Position numbers and translations under genes: made by a program. A DNA stretch of 64,000 nt, taken from NCBI GenBank assembly GCA_017549815.1, contig JAFYNH010000001.1, positions 1-64,000 on the forward strand, given 5' to 3'. The notes under the pieces are model-generated. The model was not told the origin of the DNA, made no database searches, and saw only the letters and a list, made by a program, of their open reading frames with translations. The DNA is from Selenomonadaceae bacterium. GTDB taxonomy: Bacteria > Bacillota > Negativicutes > Selenomonadales > Selenomonadaceae. The first letter of the stretch is position 1, and every line of letters begins with the position of its first letter. This document shows positions 50,801-58,987 of this stretch, piece after piece.

Positions 50801-53800
50801 AAAAGCGGTGTATGGAGCGATAACGACGCCATATTAACGATTGGCGAAAATACCGTAACGTTCAAGGGGATTGCTAACGTCACCAACCGCATAAATATTA
50901 TAAATGCCGCTGGCGAAACGGACGCATTTGTCATTCCTGTAAGCACTACAGGGACTGCTGATATGGATATTATCAACAACTATAAATCCTTTGGCGCAAT
51001 AATAGACGCGCTCGGTGGCAATGACAAAATCACCAACAGTTGTGAAAATGTTTCAATCAGCGGCGGCGACGGACGCGATAACATTACCAACACAGGCAAA
51101 AATTCTACGATTTTGGGCGGCGCAGATAACGACACTATTAACAACAATAATGGCGGTTATTACGATAGAGGTAGCTCGGCGATAATTGACGGCGGCGCAG
51201 GAAACGATTCCATTGCTAACAGTTCGAGTAACTCCGTTTCAATCGCGGGCGGCGTCGGCAAAGATAACATTACCAATAACGAAGGTAACAACGTTACAAT
51301 TTCGGGCGGCGCAGGCGATGACGCTATAAAAAATGACGGCGGCAACAGTGTTTTAATCGACGCGGGCGCAGATAACGATCAGATTATAAATCTCAGAGGT
51401 AAAAATACTTCAGTCCTTGGCGGCGCAGGCAACGATGTCATTTTTAACAACGCTAATGATGCTATAATCAACGGCGGCGAAGGTAACGACATAATCACTA
51501 ATCAGCGCGGCAACAACGAAGATGAATACGGCGATAATGTTACTTTCCAATACGTCGGTGGTAACGATATTATTTTCGGCTTTAACGAAACTTCGATTCT
51601 CGAAATTGGCAACGGCAACGATACTTTTTCGCTCGCCAAAAATGGCAACGATGTTATAGTGACAACCGGAAAGGGCAATATAACATTAGACGGCGCGGCA
51701 ACGTTGAATAAATTGAATATCGTCGGCGAAGAAGTCGAACTTTCTCCAAGTTGGCGACTCAATGAAACAATGGCGACTTACGGGACAAAGGACGGCACAC
51801 TTGTAACTCTTATCGGCGTTAAGTCTACCAACGGCATTATAGTTAGCGACGATAAAACAGTCACGGTTCCGCTGTCGGCTTTGAATAATTCGGAAGTCAT
51901 CATCAAGGGCGACGGATACAAGTTAGCTCTCGCTAGTGACGTAGAGGCTCCAAAAACGACGGAGGCTCATTTCAGCGGCACAACTTATAAGTCGGAAAGC
52001 AACACAGAGGGCTATTCTATTGACAATAATAAAATCATTTACACGGCGGCTAAAGAAGAAACTGACTTGTTCACAATCTACGGCGTTAAGAGTACTAAAG
52101 GCATAAAGGTTGACGGAACAACGGTTACAGTTTCAAAGGCGGCTCTCGGTATCGAAGATATAACTGTCAACAACGAAGATTACCAATTGTCTCTTGCCAA
52201 AGGCGTTACGTTCGCTAATTCAATACCAGCTCATTTTGTTGACGGCGCAATTTATAAATCGGTAAGAAGCACAGAAGGTTATACTCTTGCCGATAATAAA
52301 ATCTCCTATACGGAAGAGACAAAGTCAACCGATTTATTCAAAATCAGTGGTGTGAAAAATACTGATGAAATAATGGTTAACGGGACAGAAGTTATAGTTC
52401 CGTTGTCGGCTCTTGGTACCAGCGATGTAATTGTCAGCGATGGCTACGTATTGGGACTTGCAAGTAACGTAAAGCCTGCAGAAAAGACGGCGGCGCACTT
52501 TGACGGTACAGTTTATAAATCAGAGGGTAGCACAGAAGGTTATTCTCTTGACAATAATAAAATCATCTACACGGCAGCGACAGAGTCGAAAGATTTATTC
52601 AAAATCAGCGGTGTCAAGAATACCGACGGCATTACGGTTGAAGGAAAAATCGTTACCATTCCGAAGGCGTCTCTCAGCAAAACTAATGTCAAAATCAGCA
52701 ATGGTTATAAACTCGCGCTCGACATTGACGTTGAATCCGAAACGACAAAAGCTTGGACATTAAAAGGCTCATCCGCAATTTATGCCCAAACAAAGGAAGA
52801 AAATTACACACTCTCCAAAGATGCCAAATCGATAAAATACTCGAAAGAGGTTGTCGAAAATTTAATCAAGATCACGGGCGTTAAATCGGCTAGCGGGCTT
52901 AAAGTAAGCGAAAAGGACAAAACCGTCACCGTTTCTAAAGCCGCACTCGGCACCAAAAAAGTTAAGATCAACAGCAGTAGCGGTTATAAGCTTAAACTCG
53001 ATGTCGCTGTCTCCAAGCCTGAAAAGTTAAAGGCGAATTGGTCTTACAAAGATAACACTGCCACTTATAAGAGTGCCTCGAAAGTAGCGGGATATACTCT
53101 GTCGAAAAGCGGTAAATCAATCACCTACTCGAAAGCAAAAGCCGCCTCTACTTTAGCAACCGTCACGGGTCTTAAATCCAGTGTCAAGCCCACAGTTAAA
53201 GGAAAAGTCATTACGCTGACAAAATCTAATCTTAGCTCTAAAGAAGTAACTATTAGTAGCGAAGATTACAAATTTAACTTGGCAGAAGACGATTACAAGA
53301 AAACGCTGGTAAATGGCGGCGATAATAATGACGACTTCATCACGAGTAATGGTTCCAACCTTTCGATTGCTGGCAACAGTGGCGATGATACCATAAAAGT
53401 TTTGGGCAATTCGACGACTGTAACGGGCGGCGTAGGTAATGACTCAATTATGAGTAGCAAAAAAGGCGGTAATGTCTTCGTCTACGGTGACAACGACGGC
53501 AATGACGTTATAACCAACTTTGCCAACAGTGATCAAATCAGTATTAAATCTGGGACGGCTGACGTTAAGCTCGACGGCAATAATGTCGTGTTCACAATCG
53601 GCAAAAGCAAAATTACAGTCAAGGGCGGAATTAGCAAAAAAATTACGTACATTGACAGCACTGGCAAACATACTTATCCGAAAAATGGCGTAAGTCTTAA
53701 TGGCGCGGCGGTTACAATCTCTGAAGAGTATTCTGAAGAAGAATTTAACGCTACGGATTACGGTAATTCGATTCAGACGATAGACGCAACAGCTGCCTCT

Positions 53801-54913
53801 CGCGACCTTGAAATTACAGCTAATGACAAAGCGAATACCATAATCGGCGGCAACGGCAATGATACGCTCATAGGCGGCAAGGGCAACGACAGCCTTAAGG
53901 GCGGCAAAGGCTCTGACATTTTCGTTTACGCGACAGGTGACGGCAATGACGTTATAACCGATTATAAAGCAGAGGATAAAATTAAAATTACAAGCGGAAC
54001 TGCTAAAGTTACAAAGAATGGCAAGGATGTTATCTTCACGGTCGGCAAAGGTAAAATCACTGTCAAGGGAGCCGCTGAGAAAGTCGTCACTTACATTAAC
54101 GCGAACGGCAAGACGAATTACTATCCCGCTCCTACAAAAGATTCAATTATCATCAACGGCACAACGGTTAAGCTTTTAGAACAATATAAGAGCGATACTT
54201 TTGATGTCAGCAACGTCAAGAACGGCAATAAAGTCGAGATGATAGACGCCTCAGAAGTTTCAAGCAATTTGAAAATCGTCGGCAATGCACAGGCTAACCT
54301 TGTATTGGGCGGCAAGGGCAATGACACGCTTTATGGCGGTAAAGGTAACGACACGTTGCAAGGCGACAACGGCAAAAATGTTTTTGTATACGCAAACGGC
54401 GACGGCAACGACGTTATCATCGACTACAACACGGGCGATAAAATTAATTTAACATCGGGCACAATGGGTGAGTCGTCTGTCAAAGACAACGATTTTGTTT
54501 TCAAGGTCGGCAAAGGCAAAATCACGCTCACGAATGGAGCCGGTAAAGTTATAACGGTCGTCAGCAAGAAAGGCAACACAATTATTGGCAACGACAAGGC
54601 GAATACGCTCAAGGGCAGTGACGGCGCAGATACCTTGCAAGGCGGCAAGGGAGATGACAGTCTCTGGGGCGGAAAAGGCAACGATACTTTTATCTATGCG
54701 AGCGGCGACGGAAATGATAAGATTTTTGACTACGCAAGCGGCGACCTCCTCCAGATTGTCGGCGGCTCCTTCAGCAAGTCTTCCTATAAGGAAGGAACAC
54801 TTACGCTTACTGTCGGTAAGGGTTCAATTACTATGGAAAATATCAGCACTTCGACCGACTTCAACATTAACGGCAAGACTTATCACATTAGCGGAAAAAA
54901 GCTTGTTAAGTAG
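47858..54913 (+). CDS. Giant RTX-like calcium-binding repeat protein, probably secreted surface protein
   Basis: About 2351 residues from ATG 47858 behind GGGAGG. Residues 1 to about 1290 form five blocks of Asn/Gly/Asp-rich repeats (INGGAGNDSIxN type), each closed by a motif such as NVLFKYTGGNDIIEGF and a beta tail (LTIGENTVTLKG). The middle (about 1290-1830) has six or so repeats of about 75-80 residues (SGVKNTDGITVEGK type, with Tyr-rich ends). The last 500 residues hold classical RTX nonapeptides (GGKGNDTLYGGKGNDTLQG) alternating with FVYANGDGNDVIIDY. No N-terminal signal is present, which fits type I secretion by a C-terminal signal, but no such transporter lies in the window. Confidence 0.85.
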   Translation: MADLHNETNNTVLSGTAEDDSIYNEGSNVTINLLGGDDTVNNKGANVSISGGDGNDDIDNSNSYVSIEAGNGDDTVNNSGKFSRINLGNGKDSIYNSSSYVSIDSGADNDTVRNYGDTVTIGTGTGNDIIYNNASEVTISSGEGIDSIDNHGEKVSINAGAGVDTIRNYANLVTIDAGAGNDEISNSGSNVLFQYTGGSDYIEGFNSTSTLQVLSGSIKGGSFIGNDLVLTIGEDTVTLKALNNNRINVMDAAGNVTDFSVPLKIDGTAQGENISNEIFEATINALGGDDTIENNAANVSISGGANNDSITNYNGDRVTIDGGAGNDTINTWGENTNVSVNGGTGDDFIHNNAFNSTLDAGDGNDSIGNWGENANNVSINGGAGNDSIDNNSSKVTIDGGAGLDTITNGGDNVTINGGDGNDSILNYDSASSVSIDGGNGDDYISNSGYNVTINAGDGANTVNNNASSVSIISGAGNDSISNSASYVKINSGAGNDSISNSGSYVLFQYTGGNDVIEGFNSTSTLQVMSGNIKSTSFRGNDLLLTIDQNTLTLKDIGNIDHIEVMDSVGSTQTFKVTPLTTITGTAQAESIKNAVADVTINALAGDDTVNNNGANSSINGGAGNDSIVNLYSGKYSTINGDTGKDSIYNSGDYASINAGAGDDNISNSGDTVTIDAGADNDYIYNGGHYVSINAGAGDDEIYNDGYRVTINAGTGNDVIRNYGDNVLFKYTGGNDIIQGFNSSSTLQIMSGSIKSGSLNADDIVLTIGENTVTLEGMARTNRINIINASGSKEIFSVPVTITGTADSENISNEIYSATIDALGGDDTIENYAAKVSINAGAGDDSIKNWGDSVTIDGSAGNDSIYNNSSNVSIGGGTGDDSIDNEGYNSTIDAGDGADTVRNFGYWDDDYNWHSTDKTSISGGAGNDSIASNGSEVTIDGGLGDDSIYNDGDNVLFKYTGGNDIIEGFRADSTLQIMSRSIKSGVWSDNDAILTIGENTVTFKGIANVTNRINIINAAGETDAFVIPVSTTGTADMDIINNYKSFGAIIDALGGNDKITNSCENVSISGGDGRDNITNTGKNSTILGGADNDTINNNNGGYYDRGSSAIIDGGAGNDSIANSSSNSVSIAGGVGKDNITNNEGNNVTISGGAGDDAIKNDGGNSVLIDAGADNDQIINLRGKNTSVLGGAGNDVIFNNANDAIINGGEGNDIITNQRGNNEDEYGDNVTFQYVGGNDIIFGFNETSILEIGNGNDTFSLAKNGNDVIVTTGKGNITLDGAATLNKLNIVGEEVELSPSWRLNETMATYGTKDGTLVTLIGVKSTNGIIVSDDKTVTVPLSALNNSEVIIKGDGYKLALASDVEAPKTTEAHFSGTTYKSESNTEGYSIDNNKIIYTAAKEETDLFTIYGVKSTKGIKVDGTTVTVSKAALGIEDITVNNEDYQLSLAKGVTFANSIPAHFVDGAIYKSVRSTEGYTLADNKISYTEETKSTDLFKISGVKNTDEIMVNGTEVIVPLSALGTSDVIVSDGYVLGLASNVKPAEKTAAHFDGTVYKSEGSTEGYSLDNNKIIYTAATESKDLFKISGVKNTDGITVEGKIVTIPKASLSKTNVKISNGYKLALDIDVESETTKAWTLKGSSAIYAQTKEENYTLSKDAKSIKYSKEVVENLIKITGVKSASGLKVSEKDKTVTVSKAALGTKKVKINSSSGYKLKLDVAVSKPEKLKANWSYKDNTATYKSASKVAGYTLSKSGKSITYSKAKAASTLATVTGLKSSVKPTVKGKVITLTKSNLSSKEVTISSEDYKFNLAEDDYKKTLVNGGDNNDDFITSNGSNLSIAGNSGDDTIKVLGNSTTVTGGVGNDSIMSSKKGGNVFVYGDNDGNDVITNFANSDQISIKSGTADVKLDGNNVVFTIGKSKITVKGGISKKITYIDSTGKHTYPKNGVSLNGAAVTISEEYSEEEFNATDYGNSIQTIDATAASRDLEITANDKANTIIGGNGNDTLIGGKGNDSLKGGKGSDIFVYATGDGNDVITDYKAEDKIKITSGTAKVTKNGKDVIFTVGKGKITVKGAAEKVVTYINANGKTNYYPAPTKDSIIINGTTVKLLEQYKSDTFDVSNVKNGNKVEMIDASEVSSNLKIVGNAQANLVLGGKGNDTLYGGKGNDTLQGDNGKNVFVYANGDGNDVIIDYNTGDKINLTSGTMGESSVKDNDFVFKVGKGKITLTNGAGKVITVVSKKGNTIIGNDKANTLKGSDGADTLQGGKGDDSLWGGKGNDTFIYASGDGNDKIFDYASGDLLQIVGGSFSKSSYKEGTLTLTVGKGSITMENISTSTDFNINGKTYHISGKKLVK

Positions 54914-54931
54914 GAACTAGGGACTAGGGAA
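54911..54931. repeat. Three heptamers starting at the stop codon of the repeat protein
   Basis: TAGGAAC-TAGGGAC-TAGGGAA. The TAG stop of the gene (54911-54913) is the first three bases of the first unit. Confidence 0.85.
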
Positions 54932-54965
54932 TGACTAAATAGAATTTGACGACAGCAGTTCTGCG

Positions 54966-54997
54966 AATCCATTCTTTGAAAAAGAGTGGATTTTTTT
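54966..54997 (+). terminator. Rho-independent terminator of the giant repeat gene
   Basis: An 11-bp stem (AATCCATTCTT with AAGAGTGGATT, one G-T pair) and a short A/T loop, followed by seven T. Confidence 0.88.
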
Positions 54998-54998
54998 A

Positions 54999-55027
54999 TT
55001 GCGCGACGGGCAGAAAATGAATACAAT
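54999..55027 (+). promoter_or_regulatory. Promoter of the PilM/PilN-like and metH genes
   Basis: TTGCGC (54999-55004) and TACAAT (55022-55027) are 17 bases apart, 30 bases before the first start. Confidence 0.55.
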
Positions 55028-55056
55028 GTTAAAAACTTTTTGCGGGAGTGAAATTT

Positions 55057-56091
55057 TTGAACGTCGGGAAATTTTTTGAACCAGTTAAGAAATTTTTCCG
55101 TGAAGATGCGGGCGAAATTATTAGCGCGTACTTCGACGGCGAGAAGATTTTTATTGCTCGGCTGACCAAAAAATTTGAGACGATTGAAGTTGATGCGGAC
55201 AGCTCGGAGATTGAACAGCTCGCAGAAAAAATTTCGCTCGTATGTAAGCAAAGAGGTTGGAAAACTTCATCAGTCGGCTTTTGTCTTAGGCAAGAAGACG
55301 CCGTCACTTTTCAAACGGAAATTAACAACGTCCCCGAAGAACAAATTCCCGCGCTCGTTAAAAGTTGGGCACTCGCACAAGCCGGAGCCAATCCCGCATT
55401 TTCATTTACAAAAGTCGGCGAGGAACTTTGGATGGAAACAATGCCGAAGACGACCGCAAATGAATATTTGACAACGTTTAAAAAGTTCGGATTGAATCTG
55501 CGCGGGCTGTCGATAATGCCAGATGACTTGCTTGCAAAGCGTCACCCCTACGACAGGACGGAATTCATAACGGAAATTATCCGCAATAAAAGTTCGCCGA
55601 ATCTTTTAACGACAAGCAATAGCCTATGGAATTGGCAAAAAATTTCTTATGCGGCGGCGGCAATTTTTTTATGTCTATTGATAATCGGCTCGATAAAACT
55701 TTTTCTTGACTACGACGAAGCCACCGATAAGCTTGACGCGGCAAAAGTTTCCGTTGAGAATTTAAACGCGGACATTGCCTTGAAAAAAGATATAGACGAT
55801 ACTGTTGCCGAACTTCATAAAATTAACAAACTCGCCGCGCAGGTCGACATCAATGAAAATTTTAATCGCCTGCTAAATCTCGGAAAGATTGCCGATAAAA
55901 ATATTCGCCTTACGAAAATCCGCGCCGACGAAAATTCTTTGGAGCTTGAGGGCATAACCGACGAATCCGACGCCCTTAAAAATTATCTCGGACGTGTAAG
56001 GAGTACGGTCGCGAAATCTGCGCGACTTGAAAGTTCTTCCGAGCGCGACGACGGCAAAATTGTCTTTGTGATTCGCGCCGCATTGGAATAA
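55057..56091 (+). CDS. PilM/PilN-like type IV pilus or secretion assembly protein
   Basis: About 344 residues from TTG 55057, 8 bases behind GGGAG. The N-terminal half (EIISAYFDGEKIFIARLT, SVGFCLRQEDAVTF) resembles the actin-like PilM/GspL cytoplasmic domain in reduced form. A single membrane helix lies near residues 205-225 (YAAAAIFLCLLIIG). A coiled-coil and a ferredoxin-like domain of the PilN type follow (NRLLNLGKIADKNIRLTKI). A fusion of PilM-like and PilN-like parts is inferred. No other pilus genes adjoin it. Confidence 0.55.
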   Translation: MNVGKFFEPVKKFFREDAGEIISAYFDGEKIFIARLTKKFETIEVDADSSEIEQLAEKISLVCKQRGWKTSSVGFCLRQEDAVTFQTEINNVPEEQIPALVKSWALAQAGANPAFSFTKVGEELWMETMPKTTANEYLTTFKKFGLNLRGLSIMPDDLLAKRHPYDRTEFITEIIRNKSSPNLLTTSNSLWNWQKISYAAAAIFLCLLIIGSIKLFLDYDEATDKLDAAKVSVENLNADIALKKDIDDTVAELHKINKLAAQVDINENFNRLLNLGKIADKNIRLTKIRADENSLELEGITDESDALKNYLGRVRSTVAKSARLESSSERDDGKIVFVIRAALE

Positions 56092-56112
56092 AATATTTAG
56101 GAAGTGATTTTT

Positions 56113-58494
56113 ATGATAGAAATTTTTGACGGGGCAATGGGCACTATGCTCCAAGCGGGCGGGCTCAAAGCGGGCGCGTGTCCCGAACTTATGAACGTTG
56201 ACGCCCCCGAAGTCGTGAAGAAAATTCACCGCGCATATATCGAGGCGGGCGCAACCATTATCGAAACTAATACTTTCGGCGCGTCGAGTTTAAAGCTCAC
56301 TCACTACGGGCTTGAAAGTCGCGTTCGTGAATTGAACGTTGCCGCCGTTAAAATCGCTAAGGACGCCGCGCAGTCTCAAGCAAAAGTCGCTGGCTCAATC
56401 GGACCGACAGGAAAATTTATCGCGCCGCTCGGTGATTTGGACTTCGACGACGCCTATAAAATTTTCAGCGAACAAGCTCAAGCATTGGCGGAGGCGGGCG
56501 CAGATTTTCTAATTATCGAAACGTGCATTGATATTCAAGAAATGCGGGCGGCTTTACTTGCGGCTAAGGACGTTTGCAATTTGCCGATTATCTGCCAACT
56601 TTCCTACAGCGAAGACGGACGAACCGTAACGGGCACCGACCCGCAATCCGCCGCCGTGATTCTCGACGCTATGGGAGCAAGTATTATCGGTGTCAACTGT
56701 TCGCTTGGTCCGGAACAACTCGTGCCTGTCGTTAAGATTTTGGCGGAAAATTGTCGCGTTCCAATAAGCGTTCAGCCCAATGCGGGTATGCCTTATCTTG
56801 AAGACGGCAAAACTAAATTTCCTATGGACGCAAAAACTTTCGGCTCGTGGGGCGTCAAACTCGTTGAGGCGGGCGCGACTTATCTTGGCGGTTGTTGCGG
56901 AACGACGCCCGAACACATTCGCGAACTTGCAAACGTAGTTAGGGAAGTAGAGAATAAGGGAAATAGGGAAGTAGCTACTTCTCTACTTCGCTACTGCCCT
57001 ACTTCCCTAAAGCTTGCGAGTCGTTCAAAGACCGTCATCATTGATAAAAATTTGCCAACCGTTTTAATCGGCGAACGCATTAACCCTACAGGCAGAAAAA
57101 AATTAGCCGCCGAAATTCGCGAAGGCTCGCTTTTAGGCGTTAAAAAAGATGCGATTAATCAAGTCAAGGCGGGCGCGAAAATTCTTGATGTCAATATGGG
57201 CGTCGGCGGCATTAATCAGCCCGAAGTGATGGCAAAGGCGGTTAAAGAAATCGCTCGCATAACCGACGCGCCGTTGTCAATCGATACCAGCGACGCGGAG
57301 GCTTTGGAGGCTGGCTTGAAAAATTTTCCGGGGCGTGCGCTGATTAATTCCGTAAGCTTTGAACCCGACCGCATTAAAAATTTTCTGCCGCTCGCCAAAC
57401 GCTACGGAGCCGCAATTTTAATTCTTCCGCTTACTGAAAAGGGCGTTCCGAAAACTTCCGCCGAACGTGTCGCCGTTGCAAAAAAAATTATCGACGCCGC
57501 CAAAGCTCAAGGACTTAACGACGGCGATTTTCTCCTCGACGCTCTTGTTATGACGATTTCCGCCGATAAGGACGCTTGCCTTGAGGTTCTAAACACGCTG
57601 AAACTTTATCTTGAACAATTCGGCTTGCCGACGACAATGGGCTTGAGTAATATTTCTTTCGGCTTGCCTAATCGCCCGCTGATTAACAGCACGTTCTTTG
57701 CAATGTGCCTTGCCGCAGGACTCGACGCGCCGATTATGAATCCCTACGATGAATCAATGCAAAACGTTTTGAAGTCAGCCGCCGCCTTGCTCGGCAAAGA
57801 CCCCAACGGATTAAATTTCAGCAGGGAACAGGGATTAGGGATTAGGGAACAGAAAAATGTTACGGCGTTGCCGACGCTCGACGCGATTAAACTTGCTGTT
57901 CAAGAGGGCGACAAGGACGAAGTTCCCGCGCTCATAAAAAAAGCCGTCGACGAAAACTTTTCTGCCGACGAAATTACCGAACGCGCTTTAACTGCCGCAA
58001 TGAATGAACTCGGCGAAGATTTCGGCTCCGGTAAAATTTTCTTGCCGCAAGTTTTATTGAGTGCTGAAACTATGCGCCTTGCCTTTGACGAACTCAAAAA
58101 AAATTTGCCCGCGCAGGAGACTAAGACGCACGGGACTTTTGTTATCGCGACTGTTAAGGGCGACGTTCACGACTTGGGTAAAAATATCGTCGGCGCGTTG
58201 ATTTCAAACAGCGGCTTTAAACTTATCGATTTAGGAAAAGATGTCGACTCCGCGCAGATTGTTAGAGCCGCCATTGAACACGACGCCGATATTGTCGGAC
58301 TTTGCGCCCTCATGACAACGACGATGATTCAGATTGATAAAGTTATTGCCGACTTACACGCGGCAGGTTGTAATGCAAAAGTTATGGTCGGCGGCGCGGC
58401 TTTGACGCAGGAATATGCCGACTCTGCGGGCGCGGACGCTTATGCCAAAGACGGCGTTGAGGCTGTTCGGCTCGCGAAAACTTTACTCAAATAA
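56113..58494 (+). CDS. metH: Cobalamin-dependent methionine synthase, short form
   Basis: About 793 residues from ATG 56113. Domains in order: homocysteine-binding barrel (1-280; FDGAMGTML, VNCSLGPEQL, zinc Cys pair in YLGGCCGTTPEH), pterin-binding barrel (about 315-575; IGERINPTGRKK, SIDTSDAEAL), cap and B12 domain (about 595-793; KGDVHDLGKNIVGA with the cobalt-ligand His). The AdoMet reactivation domain of E. coli MetH is absent, as in many anaerobes. Both interdomain linkers are encoded by heptamer repeats (56936-57010 and 57822-57849). Confidence 0.93.
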   Translation: MIEIFDGAMGTMLQAGGLKAGACPELMNVDAPEVVKKIHRAYIEAGATIIETNTFGASSLKLTHYGLESRVRELNVAAVKIAKDAAQSQAKVAGSIGPTGKFIAPLGDLDFDDAYKIFSEQAQALAEAGADFLIIETCIDIQEMRAALLAAKDVCNLPIICQLSYSEDGRTVTGTDPQSAAVILDAMGASIIGVNCSLGPEQLVPVVKILAENCRVPISVQPNAGMPYLEDGKTKFPMDAKTFGSWGVKLVEAGATYLGGCCGTTPEHIRELANVVREVENKGNREVATSLLRYCPTSLKLASRSKTVIIDKNLPTVLIGERINPTGRKKLAAEIREGSLLGVKKDAINQVKAGAKILDVNMGVGGINQPEVMAKAVKEIARITDAPLSIDTSDAEALEAGLKNFPGRALINSVSFEPDRIKNFLPLAKRYGAAILILPLTEKGVPKTSAERVAVAKKIIDAAKAQGLNDGDFLLDALVMTISADKDACLEVLNTLKLYLEQFGLPTTMGLSNISFGLPNRPLINSTFFAMCLAAGLDAPIMNPYDESMQNVLKSAAALLGKDPNGLNFSREQGLGIREQKNVTALPTLDAIKLAVQEGDKDEVPALIKKAVDENFSADEITERALTAAMNELGEDFGSGKIFLPQVLLSAETMRLAFDELKKNLPAQETKTHGTFVIATVKGDVHDLGKNIVGALISNSGFKLIDLGKDVDSAQIVRAAIEHDADIVGLCALMTTTMIQIDKVIADLHAAGCNAKVMVGGAALTQEYADSAGADAYAKDGVEAVRLAKTLLK
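56936..57010. repeat. Dyad heptamer tract in metH, first linker
   Basis: Units TAGGGAA-GTAGAGA-like in the left half and CTACTTC-CCTACTT-like complements in the right half. It encodes the linker NREVATSLLRYCPTSL between the homocysteine and pterin domains, in frame. Confidence 0.88.
57822..57849. repeat. Four heptamers in metH, second linker
   Basis: CAGGGAA-CAGGGAT-TAGGGAT-TAGGGAA, exactly 28 bases. It encodes SREQGLGIREQ between the pterin and cap/B12 domains. Confidence 0.9.
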
Positions 58495-58495
58495 C

Positions 58496-58975
58496 TCAGC
58501 CTCTAAAGTGCTGAACCCAATAATGCTTATACTTGGAATTCGGTTGATAGTAGTAGACTACGCCGAGTTCCTTAAATTTTTTGCTTAGAATGTTGTCGCG
58601 GTGAGTTTTTGATTCCATCCACGCATGAACGACTTGTTGCGGTGAAGTTTGACCGCCCGCCAAATTTTCTCCGATTATGTGACCGATTTGCGGCATTGCT
58701 GTAAAACACCTTGAGCCGTCGGGGCGCGTATGTGAAAATTTTATCGGCAACTCCTTCGCCCGAACGTATGCGCTCGCCTCCAAATCCCGCGCAAATTTTA
58801 ATGGTGCCGCGCCGACTCTTGCCCGTTCTATATTTACCAACCTCAAAACTTCAAAAGGGAATTTATTTACGTCTTCCTTTTGATGCCAATGCGACGATTG
58901 CGCCGAGACAACCGACAAATTTATCAACGCAACCAAAAATATTATCGCTACACTCGCCAAAAATTTTCTCATCAT
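58496..58975 (-). CDS. Secreted CAP/SCP-domain protein
   Basis: A 159-residue protein with signal peptide (to about residue 25, SVVSAQ). The CAP core shows LRLVNIERARVGAAPL, the His in FSHTRPDG, GENLAGG and WMESKTHRDNILS, typical of the bacterial YkwD-like group. Such proteins are extracellular or periplasmic and of unclear role. It converges on metH with one base between stops and follows trkA by 12 bases. Confidence 0.9.
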   Translation of the reverse strand: MMRKFLASVAIIFLVALINLSVVSAQSSHWHQKEDVNKFPFEVLRLVNIERARVGAAPLKFARDLEASAYVRAKELPIKFSHTRPDGSRCFTAMPQIGHIIGENLAGGQTSPQQVVHAWMESKTHRDNILSKKFKELGVVYYYQPNSKYKHYWVQHFRG

Positions 58976-58987
58976 TAATCACCGCCT

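Noticed and set aside
47858..54913. Long frames on the opposite strand and in other frames of the giant repeat gene
   Set aside because: They are by-products of the repetitive Gly/Asn/Asp codons and have no ribosome binding sites.
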